64,000 nt of DNA, from positions 19,406,001 through 19,470,000 of the forward strand of contig OY727102.1 in the NCBI GenBank assembly GCA_963402885.1, in the 5' to 3' direction. The position numbers and the translations under genes were made by a program. Positions 48,560 to 60,791 of the stretch are shown here, in pieces; the stretch's first letter is position 1, and each line of letters begins with the position of its first letter. This DNA is from Antedon bifida. Its lineage: Eukaryota > Echinodermata > Crinoidea > Comatulida > Antedonidae. The notes under the pieces are model-generated. The model was not told the DNA's origin. It made no database searches and saw nothing but the letters and a program-made list of their open reading frames with translations.

Positions 48560-50160
48560 CACTATAGTAGTATATCTGTCTATCTTCTATACTATATGGT
48601 AGCCGTATGGGAAAATTGCTCATTATCGTGGGTGAAGTAAGTATGGGCACGTGGAATATCATTCATTAGTGTTGAAAAGGCGTCAAGGGAATGTATGTGT
48701 CTGTGAGAGTGTAGATATCCCGGCCCGTGAGGCTAAAGCCAGCTTTATACTTTCCTCTCATAACGCTACGGATCATACTATAGTGGCAAGCAAATGTTCG
48801 GGTGTGAACTTATATTCAGGTTAGTGTATTTAGGTGACAAGTCCTCATTCATTACCGCTCCCCCAGGCTTCGATTGGCTCTTAGAGCCCTTTGTTATCCG
48901 CATTGCGGGAGTGGCGTCTTAAAATGTGCATGGTACCCCGCTTCTCGGTCTCAAACAGTAGGTGTCCTCAATAGGTGTCCACCAGAAGTTGTATATTCTC
49001 GGTCACCTACACCCCCGATTTTCGGACGTCACATTGGGAAGATGATAAGTTTGTGACTTATTCCCAAAGCAATCAAGTGTAAGAATTTGGGGGTAGTAAG
49101 GTTCCCACAATGTGGTCATAGTACTTGCATTGCACCCTGACTTAAGAGTGATGCGGTACTGGCAGCTGGAAGACTCTAGGGTATGCAATGTCAGGGGGTA
49201 GTTGATTTTGTTTTGAGGAGCGAAGGTAACCCGCAGCGGTGTTGAATGCATGGCATAGCGCACACCCTTGCGGTTGGGTTCCGCTGACGTTATTGCGTTC
49301 CATGAGTGCATTTGTGACTATATTTGGTCTTGAAATCATGGGAAAGTTTACCAAGTGAAGACCTAATGTAAACTTTAAATTCCAAAACTGATGAGGCTTA
49401 TTAATTATATTAACAAATCGTAAATGGGTAAACATTTCCGACGTCAAGTCAATTGTGTCAGCTTAGGTTTGGCAAGAACCATGCACAGCGGAGTGCGGGG
49501 ACAAGGTTCGGGGTAGAAGTACAGTGCCCTTTTGAATAGCATCGCAGGAAGGAGTAAAGTTTGAAAAAGTTTGCCAAAGTTTGATGATATTTTTGACCAA
49601 AGTTTGAGGGTCTTTTTATCATGGCTTTTTTCATATAAACCGTCAATTATGCTATTATAACACTTTCCAAATTTAACCTTGTGCATTTTAATTTCATGGT
49701 AATTTCCAGTTCTGACATTTTATTTTTGAGCTATTCGACAATAGGTCTTACCATTTTCTAGGCTAATTTTGTTGTACTATAAATAAAATAAATGTCTTGC
49801 AAATGACTATTTCCTTTGACTCTATCAAATAGTCACATACGGTACCTTAAAACTACCAGATTTCTTTTTTCAGTAAATTTTATTATTAAAACTGAATGTT
49901 ATGATATTAAAAGTTATGTAGGCTAACTTATATCATAGAAGATGTTGTTAAAAGATATTTTTTCCCAAAGATTTGTTCATCCTTAAAATGTTCATTTTAG
50001 GTTATTTTTTTCTTTCAAATTTTTGATTTGTTTGATTTTTGTTGTGTTCTTATTAATTATTTAAATTTTCTTATATTTAAAAATGTTATTATTGAAACTG
50101 TTTGTTATTAACATAACTACCACTACCAGTATTCAAGTAATTTATTAACTGAAAATTGAA
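48560..50160. other. non-coding DNA, less AT-rich up to 49.6 kb
   Basis: The stretch 48600-49560 is compositionally distinct from its flanks, with a CACGTG E-box at about 48650. Overlapping minus frames at 49003-49686 are not recognised. It could contain an exon or regulatory DNA, but nothing decides it. Confidence 0.3.
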
Positions 50161-50171
50161 ATATTGATATG

Positions 50172-50350
50172 ATATGAACTTTTCCCCAGACTTCTTGATA
50201 GTATTCTTAATATTCTCGAAAGTAAGTACCATCAGTACTCAACTTGTCGTCGAATTCTGTACTTTCGGTAATTTATTATTGTTATTTGAGAGTGAAGGGA
50301 AATAAATGAACTTTTCCCCAGACTTAATGTTCAAATTTTTAATATTCTAT
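50172..50350. repeat. 131-bp-spaced duplication
   Basis: ATGAACTTTTCCCCAGACTT occurs at 50174 and 50305, each followed within 30 bp by TTAATATTCT. Confidence 0.65.
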
Positions 50351-50579
50351 TTTAATAGATCTTTATTTTAAATAGGTCACACATTGGAGGTATATTCACA
50401 AAACAAGTCAAGATATCATGCATGTTGATTGACAGTATATGGGTCAATTAATAAATAATTTTGTATGATTCTTAAAAGCTACTACACATGTTATATTAGA
50501 TTTGTTTATTAATTGACTATCTTTTTTACAAAGATCAAAACATATGTCTTATTTAGTGGACAACAATTCCAATGAGTTG

Positions 50580-51060
50580 CTAGGACTTGTCAGGTAATCG
50601 GTCATAGAATCTGTAAATCCGTTAAGTTTCTATTTCTTAGGGGGGCTAGGAAAAAGCCTTACGTGAAACCTTTTCACACCCTTAATACTACTATTTGACG
50701 CCTTAAGACACTTTATCGTAAATATAGTAGGATTTCTTAAGTACGTAACCGTACAATTTACACACAGTTTGTCAGATAAGAAGTTACGAGATTAACTGCT
50801 GGCTATGACATTAACAGTGGATATACGGTATTGCATTACCTATCGTGAATAATACAACGTTTGTCATACACAAACAAGGTTTATAAACGCTTATGAGCGA
50901 GGACAAATAAAAGACATTATCTTAGAACTGGGACTCTCGTCTTTAACAGCTTCACCTCAAACAAATGACAATGATAACATGAATGAACAATGGTCAGGCA
51001 TCGTTTTCTGTGATGATAAAGATAGGAGTAATTATTAACATGATTATTACTGCAAACTGA
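50580..51060. promoter_or_regulatory. candidate enhancer with clustered GATA and SOX-type words
   Basis: Between AT-rich flanks, this unique stretch holds CAGATAAGAAG (GATA consensus), ATTATCTTAG, ATGATAACATG and TGATAAAGATAGG, a GAACAATGG SOX-type word and TTTTCACACCC (T-box-like). No frame is open. The function is inference. Confidence 0.3.
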
Positions 51061-51650
51061 CCATAGTGAAAGCGAGACGTGCGTAAATCAAGTTGTAACC
51101 TAACCTCAAATCTGCAGACATATTTAAAGTACACTTTTACAGCATAGATTCTCTTCGTGTCCAACACAGAAATTGGTTTTTACAACACAAATAACAAAAA
51201 AAACAGAAAGTGTTTCTTCAAAGTTATAATTTTATGATGTTTTTCATATTCATGTTTTAAATTTATCAGTTTACAGAATATTATACAATTATATATACAC
51301 TATTACTACAAGCTATGCTTTCATTTTATTTAAGTTATTAATAAAGTGAAATAAAATGAAATCTAGTAGGTATTGTTTATTATATTTGTATGTACATCAA
51401 TAATAATATGGTGCTTTTAACTGTAGTTTCTAAATATAGTTATATCTCTCAAAGACAGACATGTGCACCAAGGGCTATTCTTCGCTCCTATCCTCCCTTA
51501 ATTCCCCTTAAATGTAGTTTAATACCTTCCCTGCAGTACTATTTTAAACCACATGTGTATGGATGCATACAATAGCAACATTTTGTATAATGAACAAACA
51601 TACAAACACTTTCTGCTTTCTTTTCTGTTTTCTGTTCTCTCAAAAAAAGT

Positions 51651-51745
51651 TTGATGTGCCCAAATGTGGTAGTGATATGACATCATCGTGTCCATATATG
51701 GGCACATCACATTTTGTTGTCACATCAAGTTTGATAGTGTAGACT
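51651..51745 (-). mobile_element. CArG-MITE family, copy c (one terminus lost)
   Basis: TTGATGTGCCCAAATGTGGT, TGACATCATCGTGTCCATAT, CACATCACATTTTGTTGTCA and AGTTTGATAGTGTAGACTTA are in family order. CCATATATGG is at 51692-51701. The left terminal repeat is absent. Confidence 0.8.
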
Positions 51746-51759
51746 TAGTTTTAGAATAA

Positions 51760-52565
51760 AGATAGTACAGATATCAATCAAAAATCCATGTTACTGAAAA
51801 AAAGCTCTAATTTTTGGCAGCCACAATAAAATGCCTAAATTGGCCATTTTGGTAATATAATTGTAAACAATTAAATGCATTTGACTCCTGGAAATGAAAT
51901 ATGTCCTTATTACTACTAATAAAATACTTCACCTAGATGTATGTTCATTAGAGTTTAAACTGGGCTACAACATGTGCTTTCCCCAGGGCAAGTAATAGAA
52001 AATTGTATGTAGAACGACGTATGGACTAGTTTTAAATGAAAAATCACTTTTTTACGATATTTGAATATTTTTGTTACGGAAGCTCATACCTTTTGATTCT
52101 TTTTTTTTGTATTTGGAAATGGTCATAAAGAAGTTAGTTAATATTTAAATAAGTTTTAAACCAATATTATTCTTTATTTTAAAACAAATCAAAATTGCTG
52201 TCAATATAGACCAAATTAGATTGATTTTTATAGAGAAATTAAAATATTAAATAGGTAAAAAAACTTTAACATTATTAGAAATTAATAATACATACACAGA
52301 AGAAAACAAAATGTGACCAGCCATTCTAAATGTCCAAAATCTCAAAAGAAACTTTAATTTATCACATTCTTACTCCTCCCGCCCCAACCTGATTTTCTCC
52401 TTTTCTTCTCCCATTTTTCTCTTTTCCTCCAGATTTTTGAAGAGTTACTTTAGGCACAATAGTATGACTTATTTTATTTGTTTATCATATTATTGATCTG
52501 ATAAATAATAAGTGTTATATACCCAAGGCAGTTTTTTCTTTGAAGAAATTGCACCAGAACACAAC
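51760..52565. other. AT-rich non-coding DNA
   Basis: No supported gene. A pyrimidine-rich patch lies at 52375-52435. Confidence 0.5.
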
Positions 52566-52570
52566 TTCTA

Positions 52571-52737
52571 TTAAAGGGACACCTTTGAGGTCCAACAATG
52601 TGTCCTAGGGGTGTCCACTGAATACTGATTGATTGATTGATCACTTTATTTCAGAACAGATACAATTATGGTTGACCGTAGTGTTAAAAAATGGTATCCC
52701 AAAAAGGAGTGTTTCAAAAGAGGCATTCTACTGTAGC
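52571..52737. repeat. foldback repeat family R, copy with insertion
   Basis: AAGGGACACCTTTGAGGTCC, GTGTCCACTGAATAC, then GTAGTGTTAAAAAATGG and GGCATTCTACTGTAG. Between CTGAATAC and CGTAGTG lies an inserted GATTGATTGATTGATCACTT segment of roughly 55 bp, resembling a minus-strand LINE tail. Confidence 0.7.
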
Positions 52738-52739
52738 AA

Positions 52740-54620
52740 TATTTCTTTTTCAAAATTGGCCTATACCAATTAATTACTTTCATCTTCTATTAATGTCATA
52801 CTTCCCCTGGGTGTTGACATGGGTGTGGTCACTGATCACTAGTTGGACTATAACCATATATTGATCAGGAACATGTTGCTTGGAGTCTTTAGTGGTCATC
52901 TGCGACTTTTTGATTGATTTAGGGGTGTGGTCAGGACTTGTGGACATGTCAATATCTTCTTTGTTGAATTATTATTTAACCCCAAAAGATACATATTATA
53001 TGAACTCAATTCTATGACTAGAAAAATCTATACAACAAGCACTAACCTGAGATATACAGATTATATACATGATTACATTTACATTATAAACATGATGCGT
53101 TGGTCAGTAGAGCAGCAGCCTTAGATACAGCAACATTGAGGTCAGGTTCACATGTAAATACGCAGTCACCTGACCTGCTTCTTTGTAAATTTACTGCCAT
53201 GATTATTCATTTCAGCTACTAGCTCCATTCATGACGCTCAAACTACCGTGACTATTCAAGTCTGATACGTAGTTTACACATTTTACGCAATTCGCAACTA
53301 TTTTATCATATTTTTTCGTCAAAATTATCATATTAATGATTCTGATTCACATTTGACATAAGTTGCGACAATTTTCTATAGTTTTTATGATGACTATGAT
53401 CCTTGACAAATTTATCATGATGTTGATGATTCTGATAACATAAGAAAGCCATCATCGAATAATTATTGATAAAATTTTGAAGATTTTGATCATTGTCATC
53501 GTTATGATTATGATAATTCTGAAACATTGTCATGATCATATAATTATTGATGATACTTGTTTATCAAAAATATATTCAATATCTTTATCGATATCAGTGT
53601 ATCATATTCTATTTGTTCCTTGCTTACTTGGATAAACCAACAATAGTCCATGCTCTCCAGACGGAGGGCTTGTATATGAGACAAGTAGCACTCATAAACT
53701 AGCAACACCACTGTTGGTTTGTGGAATTTTAAGTTGACTAATTGGGAACAAGATTATCATTATCAAATAATTAGTATCATCCTACTTCCATTTATCATCT
53801 TCCTCATATCATCATTATCATCTTCCCCATCAAATCTTCTTTCCCATATAATTATCATCATCATCATCATACTTTCTGTATCATGAAGTTATATCTTTTG
53901 TTTGTCTGAAATTTAATTTCAGTAGAATTGCATGATATTTCAAGTGATATTATCAACTTGATACATGTTATTTTTTTTTTATTATTTATAACTATTATAT
54001 TACTTTTATTTTGAATTTTCTACAACTAAAGTATAAAATACTATCTATTTAAATGTATTAGTCCTTGATCAATATTAGAGAGATATCTATTACTGATTAT
54101 CAATTATTGACAAAGAGACTATCCAATTTCAAAAATTTAAACTATAAAGCGATATAATGACTTGTGGTGCCTTACAGAACAACTGAAGAGATTTGATTGG
54201 TTAAAACGATTTAGTACGGTAGTATTGATGTCCACGGTTTACGTTTCTATGGTAATTGAATGTTGTTAGGTAAAAAGCCGTTTTTACCTAAGAAATCAAT
54301 ATGCCATATTTTATCATTAGATAATTAATTTGTTGCCTCTGTTTTCCACGGCAGTTTTTGCTCAGCCTCGAGGCAAAAGGTGTTGTTTGTAAATGTTTGG
54401 GTGAAAGTAGGTGTTTCTTCAGCTAGTACAACTAGTTTTCAGCCTGGCTAAATTCCCACCCATCTCATCTTATTAAAACATTTTTTGGATGCTTACCTAA
54501 TGAATGATCTTTTGACCATTCGTGGTCGGTTGTTCTTGTCCACTGTAGGGGCTCTGGAAATGTTATTATACGGGGACACAACTGGTCACCACCTCCCGCA
54601 GATCGTTTGAATGGGTTCCA
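52740..54620. other. AT-rich non-coding DNA with ATC/ATG-rich patches
   Basis: Imperfect GAT/ATC repeats lie at 53330-53560 and give a His/Asn/Asp-rich frame that is not a gene. A (ATC)5-6 microsatellite lies near 53845-53866. Confidence 0.5.
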
Positions 54621-54629
54621 ACTTTAAAA

Positions 54630-54720
54630 GCAGATGCTAGCATTCGTAGGTCAAAGGGCAAGCAAAACCTTATGCGTAACGGTCACTGCTTCTTAGTGGC
54701 CTGTCATAAACGGTGATTGT
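54630..54720. promoter_or_regulatory. DR1 nuclear-receptor-type site
   Basis: AGGTCAAAGGGCA at 54648-54660 is a direct repeat of AGGTCA-like half-sites with one spacer. It lies in a less AT-rich stretch (54500-54720) without open frames. Confidence 0.3.
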
Positions 54721-55018
54721 ATTGTATTGTCCAGTAAAATATGTCATGTATTTTAGTCATTTATCTTGGTTGTGATTGGTCTAAATCAGTTTTATAGGAG
54801 AAAATGTAGAAAGGACAACATTTTTCAATAAAAATATGAGGATAAATAAATACACTTTTCCTACTTTTTTTTCCCAGAAAAATTAATTTATACTAAAATA
54901 TAATATATTTAACATTTTAAAAAGGCATAAAATATTGTTGTAATTCAGTTTTCTTTTGAAGAAATTTGCTCAATGATATCAACTTTGTTTTAGCAGGTAT
55001 TTCTAACAATCTAATATT

Positions 55019-55072
55019 TTATATAATGGTAGGATGTCTGTATATTAAGCAGAAGATTCCAGTTCGAATCTC
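55019..55072 (+). repeat. tRNA-like relic related to the one at 20277
   Basis: TTATATAATGGTAGG and GTTCGAATC (55062-55070) are at 43-bp spacing. ATAATGGTAGG, then T(A/T)TATYAAG(C/T)AGAA, is shared with the 20277 relic, which suggests one SINE family. Confidence 0.5.
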
Positions 55073-55178
55073 AGTTGGGTTGGCTTTCTCAAATTCTCAC
55101 ATCTTCCCCATTTATAAATCAATAGTTCAATGAATTTTCAGAATGCTGTTTTCAAAATCAAGTCATCAAAAAGAATAA

Positions 55179-55322
55179 AGCCTTCTCTACCCTATCGAAA
55201 ATATGATGTGCCCCATATATGGATATGATGGTGTCATATCACTACCATATTTGTGCATATCACTACCATATTTGGACATCACACTTTTTTTGTCAAACTA
55301 GTTCGATATTATAGATAGAGAT
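55179..55322 (+). mobile_element. CArG-MITE family, copy d (near full length)
   Basis: AGCCTTCTCTACCCTATCGA (diverged left end) through GTTCGATATTATAGATAGAG (right end). CArG boxes CCATATATGG (55213-55222) and CCATATTTGG (55266-55275). A 21-bp unit CATATCACTACCATATTTG is duplicated. Confidence 0.8.
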
Positions 55323-55329
55323 GATTTTT

Positions 55330-56140
55330 TTGTTCATGTAATGGTTCTATTGAAAGATAATTATTGTTTTTTTAATTTATTAGTAACTTCATTGGTAAAC
55401 AGTTACTATTATTATTATTATAAACCTTTTATGTTCTTTATAGATCGTGTCATGTCTTGTCTAGACGAATAATTACAGGAGAATGATTGCAAATAGGGAC
55501 CCAATTGATTGGAACTAGAGTATATTGTGTTTTGTGCTTAATTAGACCACCAGTAAATTGCATCTAATGTATTTGAATTGCTAATGTTGTGCAATCTTCT
55601 TATTTTAATATGACCCTTAGTTATTAACCATTTACAAGATAAGAAGTATGTCACGTCTCTATGCAAGGTTGAAAAGTGACATTCATTTTTTAAGAATAAT
55701 AATAATAAACCTAAGATTAAAATAGAAATAATAATTGATAATATTATTTACTACTTTATTTAAACATGTATGTAACAGAGTAGTATTTTAAAGAATAAAA
55801 CAGAGAGAAACTAAAACAGAGAGTGAGAATTGGCAGGTGATGGATAAGGATGCCTATTTCTTCATGGTGTAATAGTAAAATGTGTAGTTATACAGGGAGT
55901 ATTCAAATGTAGTTAATTGGGGTTAAGAGGTGCATGGGAAGGGATGAAGAGGAGTAAGGTTAGGTAGTATAATACCAGGGGTGGCTCGAGGGGAACACTA
56001 ACTTACTAAGGTTGTGCGCTGCTCCTTTTGACGGCTAAAGTGAAATTAGGAACTACTTTTTGACAGACTATTAATATTTTATGTTAGCACGTTCCATTAA
56101 AAGATCTCATTTAAGATAAATTAATCCCTTTGCAAAGTTT
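55330..56140. other. AT-rich non-coding DNA
   Basis: No supported gene. Confidence 0.5.
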
Positions 56141-56148
56141 TCTGTAAA

Positions 56149-56301
56149 ACTCTGTCTACACTATCAAACTAGTTTAACAAAACAAGTATGATGTGCCCAA
56201 ATATGGTAGTGATATGCCCAAATATGGTAGTGATATGACATCATCATGTCCATATATGGGCATTGTTTTGTCACATAAAGTTTGATAGTGCAGACAGAGC
56301 T
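56149..56301 (-). mobile_element. CArG-MITE family, copy e (complete, 153 bp)
   Basis: Ends CTCTGTCTACACTATCAAAC and GTTTGATAGTGCAGACAGAG are inverted and nearly perfect. Three perfect CC(A/T)6GG boxes are present: CCAAATATGG at 56197 and 56218 (21 bp apart) and CCATATATGG at 56250. It has no coding capacity. Flanking TTTAAA-like sequence next to the ends in several copies hints at an AT-rich target, but the duplication is not resolved. Confidence 0.88.
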
Positions 56302-56309
56302 TAAAACTA

Positions 56310-57310
56310 ATACTAACAATGAAAAGGTTCAAAGAAGCCAAAGAGTTCATGAATTACTTCTTCCTGCCTTGATCATTATTTTCTCATCAACAAGACCATA
56401 GAAATAATTGTGATGAGTTTAATGACTTTAACGCCAGGATACCATTTTTAATAGATAGGAAAACCAAATAGGTTGTAATACATGGCAATTGAAGTTTGTA
56501 GCAGAATGTAAACGGGGTATTTAAAATAGGGGCTGGACAGAGGTACTAAGGTCATATATGTCTTCAAAACCAAAATTAGAATAATATGAACTGAGACAAT
56601 AGCCAATGCTGGGTACATTTGTACACATTCAACTTTCAATATTAAAAAAAGAATGACATAGATTCCGAATTTTAAAAAGGGTGTCACAATTACCAAGATA
56701 AATCTATCAAATATGCTTGCGTAATTGTAATAACGTCATTAATTTTTACTGGATGATTTAAAATATTATTTTTCAATTAATTGACTATTAAGTGTCATAA
56801 AAGATGGGATATTTAAATGGTAAAGTCAATTCCTAAAGCTTACATTAAGTATAATTAGTTCAAAATGTAGAACAAAATAACAGTTTATTTGTGTCAGACA
56901 CGAGTACAAGCAATTAGATTGCCTCAAATATAATCTACAAATAATGTGATAATTATGAGAGTTTATGAGAAAGTCTTGATTGTCAGCCCAATTAGAGGAA
57001 TCTAAGATGTTATCTTCAACCATAATCTCCATCTGCGAATTAGGATTAGAGTATTTAGTGCAACGATTGGTACAACCTCAATGCGGACTAAAACGTATGT
57101 ATTCAGCTGTCCCACAGGGGATAGGTTGAGAAAAAACACTACATTTAACATAGGTCATGCTGAAATATTAATGTGGCCCTGTTTTTACTGATTATTAATT
57201 CATTCTTTATTTAATTGATTCCTATTCCTGTTAAATCAACTTTAATTAACCAATTAAAACAATTAACGGTTGCTTCAACACTAAAATTCGCTTTTTAATT
57301 TTCATCTGTA
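56310..57310. other. AT-rich non-coding DNA
   Basis: No supported gene. The frames at 56448-56696 and 56826-57032 are hydrophobic or AT-driven and not recognised. Confidence 0.45.
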
Positions 57311-57314
57311 ATTA

Positions 57315-57476
57315 TTTTTTACACAGTTAAACTTCATTATGGGTAATGTATCAACTTTATTGTGGGTAATTATGTCAACTGCATTGTGGGTAATGTATCA
57401 AACTTTATTGTGAGTAATTATGTCAACTGCATTGTGGGTAATGATATCAACTACATTGTGGGTAATGATTTTCAAC
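57315..57476. repeat. 24-bp minisatellite, six copies in dimers
   Basis: The unit is ATTGTGGGTAATTATGTCAA plus C(T/A)(G/T/A)C. Copies alternate between GGGTAATGTATCAACTTT and GGGTAATTATGTCAACTGC, giving a 48-bp higher-order period. Confidence 0.88.
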
Positions 57477-57479
57477 ACA

Positions 57480-59065
57480 AAATAAACTTATTACAATTTT
57501 ATTGTATTTAAGGACATTAACAAATAATTGGTTATGTTAAGTTTATATACAGAATGGGTTGAATAGGTCAACATTAAGTGTTGCTATAAAATCTTTGGTC
57601 TGGCTAAAACGATTCCAGGGTTATAACCTCACTAATAGGCATCTTTCATGACCCTATTAATTTCTCATACACTTTCAGCTTTTTACATATCCTCTCGTTT
57701 TAACTGTTGAAATATTATAGTTTGTTACGATGTACTACTTTCAATAGTAATTAGTTTAATGATTATATAATAAGTTTTATATGTTTACTTTGCCCTTGGT
57801 AGTAATTTTATGATGTTATCATAATTTATTTTTTTGGTGCAAGTAAAGATTTTTGATGGATCTACATTTGGCGTTAAAACTATGTTTATCAGACAAATAA
57901 TCAATGATAAGAAATGTCTGGAAATCTCTCTCCAAAACTTCTGTATGTAGATGTGGTGTGAAATGAAAAGAAAATAATTAGTAAAACTCTCTTAAAGAAG
58001 GAGAGGGTAATAAAATTAAATTTAAGCAAAAAAAATCTTTTTAAAAACAAAATGTACAAACTTATCAATACAATTCCACTTTCTTTAAGTAAATTAAATT
58101 TGTATTAACTCTTTTTAATTGTTATGTGACATTAAAATGGCCTTGAACAAAAATTGTTTTTCAAATAATTTTTATTCAAGGATCTTTTTTTAAATAACTA
58201 ACTATTTTAATTTTATTATAATGCAATTTTTTCTGTAGATCATGTCTACAATCAGTATGTAAAAAAAGTATATAGTATTAGTTACATTATTCATATTTCA
58301 TAATTTATTATTTAGTGTATTTATTAAATAATCTTGAATGTTTATTTCATCAAATCATATTATTTACTTGAATCCTGACAGATATATGAAATTGAATCAC
58401 AGTAAATTAATTACCTAAAACAAATCAATAAAAATTCAATATTAGATCTCTGTTATTATATGTCAATATTTGATAGATAGACAAGACGGAATATACAAAG
58501 TGTATAACAAGTTGTTACAAATTGTTAACAGATAAAACCTGGTGTGTGTAAACAGCATAAACTAGGAAAGTGGGCGCTTATTAAGAGTTATGTTTAAAAA
58601 AGACCTGTAGCCAACTGAGACATGATGTGTTTAGTTTCACCCCTAGGGGTACTGCAAAGCACCCCATAGGTGTCTCGTTGCACAAGAAGGCTGTGTGAAT
58701 CTTACACTTGCTATCTCACCTGTCCATATCGTAGCATGTTCACCTGTGTCCCAGGCTTGAGGTACCTGTAAACTCTTTGTAGGCCTATCACACCTTACAC
58801 AACCCTGGGGCAGAGTATCACTTCATCAGGGTACTGAGCTGTTTCTCACAGGCTGACTTTGTGACACTTTGGATCAATTCATGTACATGTTACCTGTCAC
58901 TTTACATACTTTGTTGCTTACACTTTAAACTTAGGTTGTTATTTAATGTACAAATTTATATACCCCCTTGGCCAGAAACAAGTAGAACAATCACAAGAAA
59001 TAAGATAGAAAATTCCCTAAAAGATATTCATATTAAATATAATATACACCTATATTGTTCTTAGT
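57480..59065. other. AT-rich non-coding DNA
   Basis: No supported gene. An imperfect hairpin around CCTAGGGGTACTGC and GCACCCCATAGG lies near 58642-58671. Confidence 0.45.
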
Positions 59066-59070
59066 TGGAG

Positions 59071-59100
59071 CATGGAGGTATAACATTTTATACCTCCATG
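59071..59100. repeat. perfect 13-bp hairpin
   Basis: CATGGAGGTATAA and TTATACCTCCATG are separated by four bases. It may be the core of a small MITE; the stem is too short for a typical microRNA precursor. Confidence 0.8.
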
Positions 59101-59109
59101 GTTGGAGGA

Positions 59110-60785
59110 CAACATAGAGACGGGGTTGTGTTCGGGAATAAATGAAATCTTACTTTTAGGGAGAAATGTTTAACAATTAATAATGTTATGTGAGGATAAA
59201 TTTATATCAAATTTCTATCTAGAAACTAATCAGATGCAACAATAAACATTGATATTTCTGCAATAATAATGTTCGTCCAAAATGAATACGTGGGATTAAG
59301 ATTAATGAAAACAAATTAATCTCCAATACCCTAATTATACTAATTGTGCAAATGTTTACGTCATATTGTATCACACAATACAATTTATCTATCTATCTAT
59401 TTTTCGTTAAATCAACAGCCCTACATATTTCAACCTTGCAAGTAAACCTGTAAATACTGTATTTTTGTGTAGATTTTGTAGATGTAAACAACATTATTAT
59501 GTTATATAATGTGTGACTTTAATTAATCATATTGTTTTGTATTTATTGCTATTGATGTGGGTCATTTTTGATAAAGGTAATTTTTCCATGTATTTTTTCA
59601 TGAAACACCTTTCAGAATTCAAGATTTTAAGAATGTATTCATCATACAAGAAGAAAAGAATAACGTTAATAAAATGAAATTTTGAAAAATCACTAATGCA
59701 ATTAAATGCTTCTAGTTAAAAAAAAGGATACAGTTTACTACACTGTAGATTTTGTGCTATTTAAAGACAATAACTTAATTATTTTGCAATAACAATTAAA
59801 ATTATTTTTGCAGAGAACCAGATAAAACGTTGACATTATTTAAATTTTAGATATTTTTCCTCATTTTTCTAGAAATAAATAGCATAGATGTTGATATATT
59901 TGACTAGCTGAGAAAAGATGATGTTTTTCCTTGTAACAATAGAGCAGACATAGCGACATTAGTGCAGGTGTTATGTTTGCAATATGGGGGAAGTCTTGGC
60001 TGTAAAATAATAAATTGATGTTTTGATTGTATTATGTTCAACTGTCTCGATTTGCGCCGCATTTAAGACTTCATCATTTTAGCCTGAATGAAAAGTTGAG
60101 ACAAAATAAAATATGAGTTGTTAGGAGAAAGGCTTCTTTGCATATTCCTTTGCTTATAATGAATAACAAAATTTCTTTTATTACATTATTACAATAAAAT
60201 AATACCCCTCCTTTGGACAGACAGACAGACAATATCATTCATTCATGTGTATACTAACATATGGTAACTCATGCATTCCATTGTATTCTAATTTTCTCAG
60301 TAAAAAAAGTTGGTTTGATGAAATATATAAAATGCAGTAAAACCTCTATCATTTATTTTTTTATTTATACATAATAGTAGGTCTATAGTTATACTATTCT
60401 TATTTGTATTTAAATCGAGATTGAACTTGAGGCTAGTTTATTTCATTTACTCTTTCACCTCAATAAATGCATAAAAAACTTTAAATAGTGTAGATTTTAC
60501 TACTACTGTACTATATATTTTACTATTTTTACATGCCTTAATACTATTTTATATATTTTACTGAAATTAGGGTCAAAGTTTAAATTTAAAAACTTAAAAT
60601 ATTAAGATGCATATATATTTTTTATTGAAGTAATTTCTATTACCCTCAGGTTGATGAATTTTTATGAATAGTCTAACAAACTATAAATAGTTGTAAGGTC
60701 ATTCAAACATTTCCATTCTATTCATATTGTAATAGTTTGCATAATTAATCGTTAATCAATATTTTTGTTATTTTTTGTTATTTGA
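59110..60785. other. AT-rich non-coding DNA
   Basis: No supported gene. Confidence 0.5.
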
Positions 60786-60791
60786 TCAATA

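Noticed and set aside
53333-53539. His/Asn-rich 68-codon frame
   Set aside because: It comes from imperfect ATC/GAT repeats.
59071-59100. microRNA precursor
   Set aside because: The stem is 13 bp, far shorter than a normal precursor, and the arms are exact, as in a MITE core.
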